Positions 34,910 to 44,295 are shown, counted from the stretch's first letter. The stretch: 64,000 bases of DNA from Cyclobacteriaceae bacterium (GCA_019694875.1 JAIBBC010000001.1:930001-994000); one strand, 5' to 3'. Notes: generated by a model from the letters alone, not told the origin. Program-made: numbers and translations.

Positions 34910-34925
34910 AGTTCCACGTGGAACT
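34910..34925. promoter_or_regulatory. parS-like site 2
   Basis: AGTTCCACGTGGAACT is a perfect 16-base palindrome with the parS core CACGTG and GTTC/GAAC flanks. It lies six bases before the mnmG start codon. Confidence 0.7.
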
Positions 34926-34931
34926 AATATT

Positions 34932-36794
34932 ATGCTGCCTGAATACGATGTAATTGTTGTTGGGGCCGGTCATGCCGGATGTGAGGCTGCTGCCGCAGCT
35001 GCCAAGATGGGCTCAAAAGTCCTGCTTGTTACGATGAACATGGCCACAATTGCCCAGATGTCGTGTAATCCCGCTATGGGCGGAGTGGCTAAGGGACAGA
35101 TTGTGCGTGAAATTGATGCCTTGGGTGGACAGTCCGGGATTGTGTCCGACAAGTCAATGATCCAGTTCCGAATGCTCAACATGTCGAAAGGACCTGCCAT
35201 GTGGAGCCCCAGAACTCAAAACGACAGGATGAGATTCGCGGAAGAATGGCGCCTGGCACTGGAGGTGATTCCGAATGTTGACTTCTGGCAAGAGATGGCC
35301 AAAGAAATACTGGTAAAGGACGGCAGGGTGGCAGGAATCAAAACTGCCCTCGGAATTGAGATAAAAGGAAAAGCCGTTGTGTTAACCAATGGCACCTTTC
35401 TGAACGGCAAGATTCATATCGGTGAAAAAAATTTTGGCGGAGGCCGAACCGGTGAGAAATCCGCGACCGGGCTCACGGAGCAACTTGTCTCGCTGGGATT
35501 TAAATCCGGACGAATGAAAACCGGAACACCTCCAAGAGTTGACGGACGCTCGCTCGACTATTCAAAAATGGAAGAACAACCAGGTGACGAGAAACCGGGC
35601 AAGTTTTCATACTCCGACACCAAGCCGCTTGAAAAGCAAGTGAGCTGCTGGATCACTTATACCAATGAAGACGTACACGCTGAACTCCGCGAGGGTTTTG
35701 AGAAGTCACCTATGTTCAGCGGAAGAATAAAAGGTCTTGGTCCGAGGTACTGTCCGTCAATTGAAGACAAAATAAACCGGTTCGCTGAACGCGACCGTCA
35801 CCAAATATTTGTTGAGCCGGAGGGATGGAATACCGTGGAGATTTATGTTAACGGATTCTCGACATCATTACCCGAAGATGTGCAGCATGAAGCGCTCCGA
35901 AAAATCCCAGGATTCGAGAATGCAAAAATGTTCCGGCCGGGTTATGCGATTGAATACGATTTCTTTCCGCCAACTCAACTGAAACTGACGCTGGAGACGC
36001 AACTTATTGATAATCTGTACTTTGCGGGTCAGATTAACGGCACAACCGGATACGAAGAGGCTGCTTGTCAGGGACTTATGGCCGGAATTAACGCTCACAA
36101 CAAAGTACACGAAAAAGACCCATTTATATTAAAGAGATCAGAAGCCTACATCGGTGTACTGATTGACGACCTGGTAAACAAAGGCACTCAGGAGCCCTAC
36201 CGGATGTTCACTTCCCGGGCAGAGTATAGAATTCTTCTTCGTCAGGATAATGCCGATTTACGCTTAACGGAAATGGGCCATAAACTCGGACTAGCCGATG
36301 ATTTCCGTCTGGAAAAACTAATCGACAAGCGAAACGATATCAATCGCCTGACAGAAGAGCTGGCAAAAATTAAGGTTGAACCGGAAACAGTAAATGCCGG
36401 ACTTGAAACTCTGAACACCTCAACCATCCAGGAAAAAATTGCCGCTGTGAATTTGCTCAGGCGCCCACAAATCAGACTGTCGGAATTCAAATCTATCAAT
36501 CCGGAAATCGCGACACTCTTTAACAAGTATTCGCAGGAGGTTCAGGAGCAGGTAGAAATCGCAGTGAAATACGAAAGCTATATCGACCGCGAACAAAAGC
36601 TGGCCGAGAAAATCGGAAATCTGGATGCATACAAAATTCTCCCGGACTTCGATTACGATAGGGTAAAAGCGCTCTCGGCCGAAGGCCGGGAAAAGTTGAA
36701 AAAGATTAAACCAGAAACCATCGGCCAGGCATCACGCATCAGCGGTGTTTCACCTGCCGACATTTCCATCCTAACTATCTATCTTGGCAAATAA
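34932..36794 (+). CDS. mnmG: tRNA uridine-5-carboxymethylaminomethyl modification enzyme MnmG (GidA)
   Basis: MnmG with MnmE modifies U34 of several tRNAs using FAD, NADH and methylene-tetrahydrofolate. From ATG 34932 the protein is 620 residues, the family length. It begins MLPEYDVIVVGAGHAGCEAA with the FAD motif GAGHAG at 11-16, and shows SCNPAMGGVAKG, the conserved PRYCPSIEDK, and the end SISGVSPADISI-like (ISGVSPADISIL). The open frame extends 15 codons upstream through parS site 2, which is not taken as coding. The stop shares one base with the next gene's ATG. In many bacteria this gene lies next to the replication origin. Confidence 0.97.
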   Translation: MLPEYDVIVVGAGHAGCEAAAAAAKMGSKVLLVTMNMATIAQMSCNPAMGGVAKGQIVREIDALGGQSGIVSDKSMIQFRMLNMSKGPAMWSPRTQNDRMRFAEEWRLALEVIPNVDFWQEMAKEILVKDGRVAGIKTALGIEIKGKAVVLTNGTFLNGKIHIGEKNFGGGRTGEKSATGLTEQLVSLGFKSGRMKTGTPPRVDGRSLDYSKMEEQPGDEKPGKFSYSDTKPLEKQVSCWITYTNEDVHAELREGFEKSPMFSGRIKGLGPRYCPSIEDKINRFAERDRHQIFVEPEGWNTVEIYVNGFSTSLPEDVQHEALRKIPGFENAKMFRPGYAIEYDFFPPTQLKLTLETQLIDNLYFAGQINGTTGYEEAACQGLMAGINAHNKVHEKDPFILKRSEAYIGVLIDDLVNKGTQEPYRMFTSRAEYRILLRQDNADLRLTEMGHKLGLADDFRLEKLIDKRNDINRLTEELAKIKVEPETVNAGLETLNTSTIQEKIAAVNLLRRPQIRLSEFKSINPEIATLFNKYSQEVQEQVEIAVKYESYIDREQKLAEKIGNLDAYKILPDFDYDRVKALSAEGREKLKKIKPETIGQASRISGVSPADISILTIYLGK

Positions 36795-37678
36795 TGATAG
36801 ATATTAAAGAATGCCCGGTTTGCCAAAGCCGGACGCTCAAGCCTTTCAGACAGTGTAAAGACTTCACCGTTTCACATGAAACGTTTCCCGTTATGCTATG
36901 CGCTGAATGTTCGCTTGGAATTACCAGCCCAAGGCCGGACTCTGAAAAACTTGGGGATTATTATAAGTCAGAAGAATACATCTCCCACTCCGGCAAATCA
37001 TCCGGATTAATGGGGCCTCTATATAAAGTCGCGCGACAATTCGCGTTAAACTGGAAAACACGAATCATAAGCCGGTATCAAAAAAAAGGGGTGGTCCTTG
37101 ATTTCGGTTGTGGAACTGGAGAATTTCTTGGTGCGCTAAAAGAAAAAGGCTGGACGACAAACGGGGTTGAACCTTCGGAACTCGCCCGGAAAAAAGCTGA
37201 AGCACATACCGGACAACCGATGCACGAATCGCTAAATGAAATAACCGGTAAAAAATTTAATGTGATCACTGCCTGGCATGTACTTGAGCACGTCCCTGAT
37301 TTAAGCGCGACCATCCAATCATTAAAGAGTTCGCTGGAAAAAGATGGCACTATATTTATTGCTGTTCCGAACTATGAATCCCCCGATGCAGAAAAATATC
37401 AAAACTATTGGGCGGGCTACGATGTGCCCCGGCATCTGTGGCACTTCTCGAAAAGCAGCATGACTAAGCTCCTGAAATCGAACGGCCTGTTTGTTGAAGA
37501 GATCGTGCCGATGAAGCTCGATGCATTTTATGTAAGCATGCTGAGTGAAAACTATCGCAACGAAAACAGATCCTCTGCATCAACACTTTTCAAAGGATTC
37601 GCTTCCGGATTACGATCCAACTTATCAGCAGGAACCGACAACTACTCCAGTTTGATCTACATCGCCAGGCACTTATGA
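36794..37678 (+). CDS. Class I SAM-dependent methyltransferase with N-terminal zinc-finger-like motif
   Basis: The 294-residue protein has an N-terminal cysteine motif CPVCQ with CAEC 31 residues on (residues 7-38), then a Rossmann methyltransferase with SAM motif VLDFGCGTGEFL (about 100-111) and post-I acidic VEPS, and a late DVPRHLWHFS. This plan is common in UbiG-like enzymes of Bacteroidota glycolipid or surface-polymer loci, but there is no such locus here and the substrate is unknown. It is coupled to mnmG by TAATG and to the next gene by a four-base overlap. A degenerate parS-like palindrome lies in its coding sequence. Confidence 0.85.
   Translation: MIDIKECPVCQSRTLKPFRQCKDFTVSHETFPVMLCAECSLGITSPRPDSEKLGDYYKSEEYISHSGKSSGLMGPLYKVARQFALNWKTRIISRYQKKGVVLDFGCGTGEFLGALKEKGWTTNGVEPSELARKKAEAHTGQPMHESLNEITGKKFNVITAWHVLEHVPDLSATIQSLKSSLEKDGTIFIAVPNYESPDAEKYQNYWAGYDVPRHLWHFSKSSMTKLLKSNGLFVEEIVPMKLDAFYVSMLSENYRNENRSSASTLFKGFASGLRSNLSAGTDNYSSLIYIARHL
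36868..36883. promoter_or_regulatory. Degenerate parS-like site 3 (intragenic)
   Basis: CGTTTCACATGAAACG keeps both GTTTCA and TGAAAC arms of the parS consensus. It has CACATG in place of the core CACGTG and changed outer bases. It lies within the methyltransferase gene, 1.9 kb from site 2. Confidence 0.35.
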
Positions 37679-39351
37679 AATTCAGATTAATCTATTTTCT
37701 ATTGCTGAGTTTCCTCGCACTTCAATGCGCCAAGCAGACTGCTCCGACCGGGGGGCCGAAAGATGAAACTCCGCCAAAGCTGCGGGAGTCATTTCCGAAA
37801 CACGAACAGATTAATTTTAAAGGTGACCGGATTGAGCTTTCTTTTGACGAGCCGATCCAACTTAATAATCCGAGAGAGCAAATCATTATTACGCCCAGTG
37901 TCGGAAAGGACTTTGATGTTACCTTCAACAAAAACAGGGTTACCATCCAACTGAAAAGCAGGCTTCAGGAAAACACAACCTACACAATTAACTTCCGCGA
38001 AGCTGTTCAGGATTTAACCGAAAAAAATCCCGCCAATGCCAAAATCGCCTTCAGTACCGGGGATTACTTAGACTCCTTACAGATCAGCGGAAAGGTGATT
38101 GATGCGCTAACAGAAGTTGCACCGAAAAGCTATACCGTTGCATTGGCAGAGTACTCCGACACCTTCAACATCTTTAAACATCCCGGAGCCTGGATAACGC
38201 AAACAGACAAAACCGGAAAATTTTCGCTCGAAAACTTAAAGCCCGGCAAGTATTTCCTCTATGCGTTTAACGACAAAAGCAAAAACCTTTTGGTCGACAG
38301 CAAGTCTGAAACATACGGCTTCATTTCGCAGCCAATTACGCTTGAGAAAAATCTGGATTCGCTTGTTATCCGGACTTTCAAAGCTGACATGAACAGGCTA
38401 AAGTTGATGACCGCAAGGCCAACCTTTGCGTACTTCATTTTAAGGTTTTCCAAAAGCCTGACAGCCTATTCAATCACACCAGTTGACAGTACAAAAAAAG
38501 TTTATGCCTCGCTAGAACCCGACCTGACAACCGTTAAGCTTTACAATACATTTCCGAACCTCGATAGTATGCAAATTAAGGTTCACGCTACAGACAGTAT
38601 GAACTTTGCAGCCGACAGCCTGATATACATGAAGTTTCCGAAGAAGGAAGCAACAAAAGATAAATTCACCAGCGGAATTGAATACGCAATATTAACTGAG
38701 AATAATTCACTGCTCACCTCACAAATCTCCTTCACAAAGCCCATAATAACGTTTACCCCCGACAGCATCTACATCAAGATCGACTCCGTCACTAACATAC
38801 CATTTTCGCCAACGGATTTCACATGGAACTACAACCGTACTAAACTTTCAATAAACAAAAAGGCTGACATATCAGTGCTCTTCCCGAAAGACACAACATC
38901 AAAAGAACAAGCAACGATAAAAGGCCCGAAGTCCGGACCACCAACACAACCGCCACAGATCGCCTTTACAAAAGCAGCTTTCATATCAGCTGAAGGCGAC
39001 ACATCCATCTCCGTCTCAACACCTATAAAATACGTAACCCTCGAATCGACCGCCATAATTGAAGCGGAGGTAAAGACAACCAAAAACTTCGTGCTTCAAC
39101 TTGTCACTAAAACAGGTAAAGTTGTTGCCGAGGTTATCAATCAGAAAAAATTCTCTTTTGAAAATCTCAATCCGGAAACGTACCTGTTGCGCCTGATCAT
39201 TGACGTGAACGGTAACGGAAAATGGGATCCGGGTAACTACCAGTCCAAAACCGAGCCCGAACCTGTCGTGTATTATCGTAACCCAAAAGGCGTTACAGAA
39301 ATATCATTAAAGGCCAACTGGACGCTCGGCCCATTGTTAATAACTTATTAA
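37675..39351 (+). CDS. Lipoprotein with N-terminal Ig-like domain
   Basis: The 558-residue product has a lipoprotein-type signal (LIYFLLLSFLALQC, Cys18). Next comes KQTAPTGGPKDETPPKL and a bacterial Ig-like (Big_5) domain at about 32-130, with IELSFDEPIQLNNPREQI and ENTTYTINFREAVQDLT. Further beta-rich regions follow, including a Cna-B-like part at about 135-215 (GKFSLENLKPGKYFLYAFNDK) and a second at 490-545 (FENLNPETYLLRLIIDVNGNGKWDPG). This is a common surface or periplasmic lipoprotein type of Bacteroidota with unknown function. It overlaps the methyltransferase by four bases and is the last gene before the presumed replication origin. Confidence 0.85.
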   Translation: MKFRLIYFLLLSFLALQCAKQTAPTGGPKDETPPKLRESFPKHEQINFKGDRIELSFDEPIQLNNPREQIIITPSVGKDFDVTFNKNRVTIQLKSRLQENTTYTINFREAVQDLTEKNPANAKIAFSTGDYLDSLQISGKVIDALTEVAPKSYTVALAEYSDTFNIFKHPGAWITQTDKTGKFSLENLKPGKYFLYAFNDKSKNLLVDSKSETYGFISQPITLEKNLDSLVIRTFKADMNRLKLMTARPTFAYFILRFSKSLTAYSITPVDSTKKVYASLEPDLTTVKLYNTFPNLDSMQIKVHATDSMNFAADSLIYMKFPKKEATKDKFTSGIEYAILTENNSLLTSQISFTKPIITFTPDSIYIKIDSVTNIPFSPTDFTWNYNRTKLSINKKADISVLFPKDTTSKEQATIKGPKSGPPTQPPQIAFTKAAFISAEGDTSISVSTPIKYVTLESTAIIEAEVKTTKNFVLQLVTKTGKVVAEVINQKKFSFENLNPETYLLRLIIDVNGNGKWDPGNYQSKTEPEPVVYYRNPKGVTEISLKANWTLGPLLITY

Positions 39352-39660
39352 GACCGTGTGGAAATCTCTCAGAGAAACCCACATCAACATCGAAAAAGGG
39401 CAAAATCCAAAAAAAGAGATTCTGGTTGTGCGTAAAAGAAGAGTTAACCACACATCAAAACATTACGTTTAATCAACATGGGTTTTGTCCACACTCACAA
39501 AAATTGTTGATATTGTTCTAACTATCTGACTAATTGGGCATTACTATAAACACGTTTTTCACACGTAACAGACAACGAAAGAGGGGTTCCGGTTATCCAC
39601 ATATCAACATGACTAATAGTAATTATAATATATATATAAATACATTAATAATAAGAGCTA
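39352..39660. other. Candidate chromosomal replication origin (oriC)
   Basis: This gene-free gap holds a cluster of DnaA-box-like 9-mers. 39593-39601 is TTATCCACA, a perfect box. 39555-39563 is TTTTTCACA and fits TTWTNCACA. One-mismatch forms are 39485-39493 TTGTCCACA, 39444-39452 TTAACCACA, 39427-39435 (TTACGCACA on the minus strand) and 39357-39365 (ATTTCCACA on the minus strand). Four boxes point the same way, toward an AT-rich tract at 39611-39657 with long runs of alternating A and T. Boxes next to such a tract are the usual form of oriC with its unwinding element. The parS-like sites 4.5 kb away support it. dnaA is not in the window, which is common for this phylum. Confidence 0.65.
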
Positions 39661-39665
39661 TACCC

Positions 39666-41525
39666 ATGTGTATGCTTCTTGTTCTTCTGTGCTTAACCGG
39701 TTATTCCCAAAATCAGAGTGAAATACAACTGGCGAACGAATATCTTTTAAAAGGCGATAAACGTAAAGCTGTTGAAGTGTATCGCGATCTTGCCAAAGAT
39801 GAGATCAACATTCCCTTTATACACAACAATTATCTTAATACGCTGCTGGACCTTAATGAAACTGCCGAGGCCCAGGCGTATTTAAAGCGCCAACTCAAAC
39901 GCGATCCACAAAACATTTTTTACAATCTTGATGTGGGCATTGTTTACGTGCGAACCGGTGATATGACAAAAGCTGATAAGCATTTTAAAGGCCTGATCGA
40001 TCAATACAAAGACAATGTGACCATGATCAAAATGCTGTCGGATTATCTTTCCACCAAGTCTCTTGGGGAGTATTCAATTATCGCGCTTAACGAGAGCCGT
40101 AAAACCCTGGAGAACCCCGTGCTTTTCAGTTTTGAACTTGCAACCCTTTATCGCCTAAAAGGCCAGCGTGAAAAGATGATTGAGGAGTATCTGAATTTTG
40201 CGAGTCAGAATTCCGGTACCATCCAGAATGCAAAAAACATGATGCAGATTCTTCTTACAAAACCGGAGGAACTTGATGCGCTCGAAAAGGTTTTGTACGA
40301 CCGTATTCAGAAATTTCCGGATGCGGATGTTTATTCCGATCTGCTTATTTGGGTAACGATGCAGCAAAAGAATTTTGGGGCGTCTTTTAACCAGGCCCGT
40401 GCTTATGACAGGAGGTACAAACGTTTTGGTGAAAAAAGCCTGGAGATAGCTAAGGTCGCGCTCGATAACGAAGACTACGAAACTGCGAGCAAGGCATATA
40501 GTTATGTAATCCGTGAATATCCCGGAGGTCCGTATTATTTGCAGGGGCAGCTTGGTCTGTTACGAACGCGCGAAGCCCGGGTAAAGAATACGTTTCCGGT
40601 AAATTCAGATTCAGTAAAAAGTCTTGCAGCCGACTACCGCAAGTTTGTTACGAAATACCCGGAGAATGCCAACTCGCTTGAAGCGCAACGGAGTGAAGCG
40701 ATGCTTTACGCCACGTATCTCGACAAAAAGGACCAAGCGATTGCATTGCTGGAAGACCTGATAAAGAATCCTAAAGTTTCGCTACAGCTTAAGTCGAGAG
40801 TTAAGCTTGATCTTGGAGATATTTATTTGCTGAAAGGCGAACCCTGGGAGTCGACATTGCTGTACTCGCAGGTTGAAAAAGCCCTGGAAGAAAATCCTGT
40901 GGGTTATGAAGCCAAGCTTAAGAATGCAAAACTATCCTACTACAAAGGCGACTTCAAACTCGCGCAAGAACACCTGGATATTTTGAAGGAAGCAACAACC
41001 CGCGAAATAGCCAACGATGCCATGGAGCTGAGCATCCGCATTAAAGAAAACCTCGTGGAAGATACGCTGGGCGAAGCGCTCAAAGCCTACGCAAAAGTTG
41101 AATTGCTTTTATATCAGAACAAACGTGAAGAAGCTCTGACTGCACTCTCACAACTTGCGAGCGGAACTTCGGCAACAACAGACTCGTCAAGGACAGGGGC
41201 TGTGTCAAGAATTTCAAACAGTGCGATTAAAGATGATGTTTATTGGCTGGAGGCAAACATTCAGATGGAGCGCGGAGAGTTTCAAAAATCTATCCAATTG
41301 TTGCAGCAAATAATCGATGAATATCCGGATGATATCCTGGTTGACGATGCATACTTCTTACAAGGCGAAATTTATGAGCGCCACTTAAGCAACAAGGACA
41401 AGGCGATGGAAATCTATCGCAACTTCCTCGACAAATATCCGGGTTCTGTGTTTGCCGCTGAGGCGCGAAAAAGATTCAGGGTTCTTCGCGGAGATTTTAA
41501 AGACACACCTGTTCCGCAAAGCTAG
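39666..41525 (+). CDS. TPR-repeat protein with signal peptide
   Basis: From ATG 39666 the protein is 619 residues. A hydrophobic signal (MLLVLLCLTGYSQNQ) is followed by many tetratricopeptide repeats, from about residue 20 (IQLANEYLLKGDKRKAVEVYRDLA) to the end (YFLQGEIYERHLSNKDKAMEIYRNFLDKYPGS). TPR proteins of this sort scaffold envelope complexes; no specific partner can be named. An ATG at 39609 would add 19 residues including one arginine to the signal, but it would make the AT-rich tract coding. The frame is open even further upstream, with no recognisable protein. Confidence 0.82.
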   Translation: MCMLLVLLCLTGYSQNQSEIQLANEYLLKGDKRKAVEVYRDLAKDEINIPFIHNNYLNTLLDLNETAEAQAYLKRQLKRDPQNIFYNLDVGIVYVRTGDMTKADKHFKGLIDQYKDNVTMIKMLSDYLSTKSLGEYSIIALNESRKTLENPVLFSFELATLYRLKGQREKMIEEYLNFASQNSGTIQNAKNMMQILLTKPEELDALEKVLYDRIQKFPDADVYSDLLIWVTMQQKNFGASFNQARAYDRRYKRFGEKSLEIAKVALDNEDYETASKAYSYVIREYPGGPYYLQGQLGLLRTREARVKNTFPVNSDSVKSLAADYRKFVTKYPENANSLEAQRSEAMLYATYLDKKDQAIALLEDLIKNPKVSLQLKSRVKLDLGDIYLLKGEPWESTLLYSQVEKALEENPVGYEAKLKNAKLSYYKGDFKLAQEHLDILKEATTREIANDAMELSIRIKENLVEDTLGEALKAYAKVELLLYQNKREEALTALSQLASGTSATTDSSRTGAVSRISNSAIKDDVYWLEANIQMERGEFQKSIQLLQQIIDEYPDDILVDDAYFLQGEIYERHLSNKDKAMEIYRNFLDKYPGSVFAAEARKRFRVLRGDFKDTPVPQS

Positions 41526-41530
41526 CGACA

Positions 41531-41587
41531 TGTCAGCCTGAGCATGTCGAAGGACATTTACCAGGTTTCGACAGGCTCAACCTGACA
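41531..41587. repeat. REP-like inverted repeat between convergent genes
   Basis: Two 21-base arms, TGTCAGCCTGAGCATGTCGAA (41531-41551) and its near-complement at 41566-41586, can form a long hairpin with about three mismatches. It separates the TPR gene from the convergent permease gene, so it may end both transcripts. Its arm sequence recurs near 9917-9940. Confidence 0.65.
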
Positions 41588-41592
41588 AGAAA

Positions 41593-44295
41593 TTATTCGC
41601 TTCTTAACGAAGTCACCGGATTATTTCTCGCGGCCCGGATCGATTGATAGCTCATCGTTATCCAGGCGATTGCAAAGGCGAACAATCCCGCGACAGCGTA
41701 AACCAAAATTCCGATTTCCACTTTGTAGGTATAACCTTTCAGCCACCAGTTGATTGCGTACCATGCGATTGGAGCGGCCAATACAAACGCGATCAGTATA
41801 AGCTTGCCAAACTCTTTCGACAATAGGACAACGATGCTGCTAACCGAAGCCCCGAGCACTTTCCGAATGCCGATTTCCTTGGTGCGCTGTTCAGCTGTGA
41901 ACGAAGTTAGCGCGAATAACCCCAGGCATGCTATAATGATGGCCAGACTGGCAAACACAGCAAACGTTTTACCCAATCGTTGTTCGGTTGAGTACATTCT
42001 AGCGAAATCTTCATCCAAAAAGGAATATTGAAAAGGCTGACCGGGAGCGAGGTTTTTCCAGGTCTTTTCAACTGCAGATATTACATCCTGAGAGTTGGCC
42101 GCTTCAAATCTGAAAATTACCGTGCCGGTGCTGTTATCAAGAAACAGACCCAAAGGAGAAATGTTTTGCTTCAACGATTCAAAATGAAAATCTTCAACAA
42201 CGCCAATCACCGTCCATGAGCGCAACGAATTACGATCGGGAGAGCCATCGGGATTGCTGTCGTTGAACGTGCTGATTTTTTGTCCGAGCGGATCTTTTTC
42301 GAAATGGAAAAACTTTAACGCGGCCTGGTTCAAAATAACGGCAGAAGAGTCAGACGGAAAATCATCCGAAAAATCACGACCGTCAGTGATTTTCATACCC
42401 ATCGTTTTCACGTAGTCATAATCCACACTCCAGTTTTGCAAGCCAACCATGGTTTCTTCATTAGGCTCCTTGCCTTCAGGCCAAAATGTGTTGTCGTTTC
42501 TCCATCCGCCCGTTACCGGGATGAAGCCGGAAATACTTCCACTTTTTATGAAATTGTTTTTCACGACTTCATTTTTGAATGCCTGAATGTTGTCACCCAG
42601 GGCATACGCATCGTTTACCACAAGCACTTGATCTTTCTGAAAGCCGATCTTTTTATTTTGAATGTAATTGAGCTGGCGGTTAACGGTGATGGTTGCAATA
42701 ACCAGGAATATTGAGATCACGAATTGAAAAACAACCAGCGAACTTCTGATCCACCCGCTGCGCATGCCCAGTGCCACGTTGCCTTTCAACACGTTCACCG
42801 GTTTAAATGCGGAGAGGAAGAATGAGGGATAAAGTCCGGCAAGAACCCCGATGAAAACTGAAGCGCCAGCAAGTATGCTATAGAACAGCGGGTTATTTAA
42901 TGGTAATGTCAGATCTTTTTGAGACAGTGAATTGAAAACCGGCAACGCCATCCATGCGAGGCCGACAGCTACGATAAACGATGCAACGCTTAACAAAATC
43001 GATTCAAGCAAAAACTGCCGCACGAGGTGAGAGCGCAATGAACCCATTACTTTTCGAACGCCAACTTCTTTTGCACGATTCGCGGATCGCGCAGTTGAAA
43101 GATTCATGAAGTTGATACATGCAATGCCGAGAATGAACAAAGCGATTGCCGAAAACAGGTAAACGTACGTGATGTCGCCATTTGGGCCGAGCTCCGCGGT
43201 AAGATCGGAATGCAGGTGAATGTCGGTCAATGGCATGAGCGTATACTCCCAAATGTTTCCTCCGGCCCGGAATTTTTCCATCGAAAAGTCGCCACCCAAA
43301 ACAGCAGCAGCCTGAGGCCCCATAAACTTGTCGAGATACCCGGGGAATTTCTTTTGCAATTCCTTGGGATCGGCACCGGGCTTGAGCAAAACATAGGTTT
43401 GAAAGTTATTGCTCATGAAATTGGTTTGTTGAGCTTCGCTCAGGCCGGCCAGCGCGATGAGAAAATCAAAATGAAAATGCGAGGCACGCGGCATGTCTTC
43501 AAACACCGCTGTAACTTTAACATTCCACCGGTTATCAAGAATGAGCGACTGGCCCAACACGTTACCATCGGGGAAATATTTTTTAGCTGCTGATTGGCTG
43601 ATCGCAATTGTATTGGGTTCGGCCAGTGCGGTTGATGCGTTGCCGGATAACACCGGGATGGAGAAAATTTTAAAGAACGTACTGTCTGTCCAGATGATAT
43701 CATTCTCTTTAATGTTGTCTGAAGTTTCGTTACGCTTTACCAGGTATGAACCACGCGAGCGAAACCGTACAGCCGATTCTACTTCCGGAAAACCCTGAAC
43801 CAATGTACTTCCCAACGGAGCGGAAGCAACAGCAAGCTTGTAATGATTACCTCCAAATTTGATTTCACCGTTGAGACGATAAATGTTCTCTGCATTTTCA
43901 AAGTGCCGGTCGTAGCTGAGCTCGTGCTGAATGAAGAGCACAATGATCAGGCACGCTGCTATGCCGGTAGCTAATCCGATAACGTTGATGAAAGAATAAA
44001 AGCGATGCTTCGTGAGCGAACGAATGGCAATGAGCAGGTAATTCTTTAACATGATTTTGGTTTTTTGATTTTCAAACTGAAGGGTTTGCGTTTGTAGTTC
44101 GCGAAGGCCTCCGGTGTGTCCGAATGATTTTAGAACATGATGATAGGCATCGATGAACCGTTTACCCGATTGCATTTCTGTTTCAACTGAACTGCAGATG
44201 TGATCGATGATCTCATCTTTCAGCCCATCGACAATAATGCCCCGGTAGTGAACATCTTTAATAATATAATCGATATGGTCCGCAGTGAGCTGCAT
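41593..44295 (-). CDS. Large ABC transporter permease (FtsX/MacB type)
   Basis: The 900-residue protein starts with a soluble prefix of about 85 residues (MQLTADHIDYIIKDVHYRG ... DEIIDHICSSVE). A duplicated MacB_PCD-FtsX module follows: a first membrane segment near 95-120 (INVIGLATGIAACLIIVLF), a large periplasmic domain, FtsX helices with the cytoplasmic KEVGVRKVMG at about 410-420, a second copy, and a last helix group with TKEIGIRKVLGASVSSIV. Such permeases work with a MacB-like ATPase, which is not present nearby. It starts directly after the padR stop with no gap, so the regulator controls it. A second cassette of the same type is at 51290-54261. Confidence 0.88.
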   Translation of the reverse strand: MQLTADHIDYIIKDVHYRGIIVDGLKDEIIDHICSSVETEMQSGKRFIDAYHHVLKSFGHTGGLRELQTQTLQFENQKTKIMLKNYLLIAIRSLTKHRFYSFINVIGLATGIAACLIIVLFIQHELSYDRHFENAENIYRLNGEIKFGGNHYKLAVASAPLGSTLVQGFPEVESAVRFRSRGSYLVKRNETSDNIKENDIIWTDSTFFKIFSIPVLSGNASTALAEPNTIAISQSAAKKYFPDGNVLGQSLILDNRWNVKVTAVFEDMPRASHFHFDFLIALAGLSEAQQTNFMSNNFQTYVLLKPGADPKELQKKFPGYLDKFMGPQAAAVLGGDFSMEKFRAGGNIWEYTLMPLTDIHLHSDLTAELGPNGDITYVYLFSAIALFILGIACINFMNLSTARSANRAKEVGVRKVMGSLRSHLVRQFLLESILLSVASFIVAVGLAWMALPVFNSLSQKDLTLPLNNPLFYSILAGASVFIGVLAGLYPSFFLSAFKPVNVLKGNVALGMRSGWIRSSLVVFQFVISIFLVIATITVNRQLNYIQNKKIGFQKDQVLVVNDAYALGDNIQAFKNEVVKNNFIKSGSISGFIPVTGGWRNDNTFWPEGKEPNEETMVGLQNWSVDYDYVKTMGMKITDGRDFSDDFPSDSSAVILNQAALKFFHFEKDPLGQKISTFNDSNPDGSPDRNSLRSWTVIGVVEDFHFESLKQNISPLGLFLDNSTGTVIFRFEAANSQDVISAVEKTWKNLAPGQPFQYSFLDEDFARMYSTEQRLGKTFAVFASLAIIIACLGLFALTSFTAEQRTKEIGIRKVLGASVSSIVVLLSKEFGKLILIAFVLAAPIAWYAINWWLKGYTYKVEIGILVYAVAGLFAFAIAWITMSYQSIRAARNNPVTSLRSE

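Noticed and set aside
39534-39665. In-frame upstream extension of the TPR gene across the AT-rich tract
   Set aside because: The encoded residues reflect AT-rich repeats and show no protein character; the region fits an origin unwinding element better. The ATG at 39609 remains possible.
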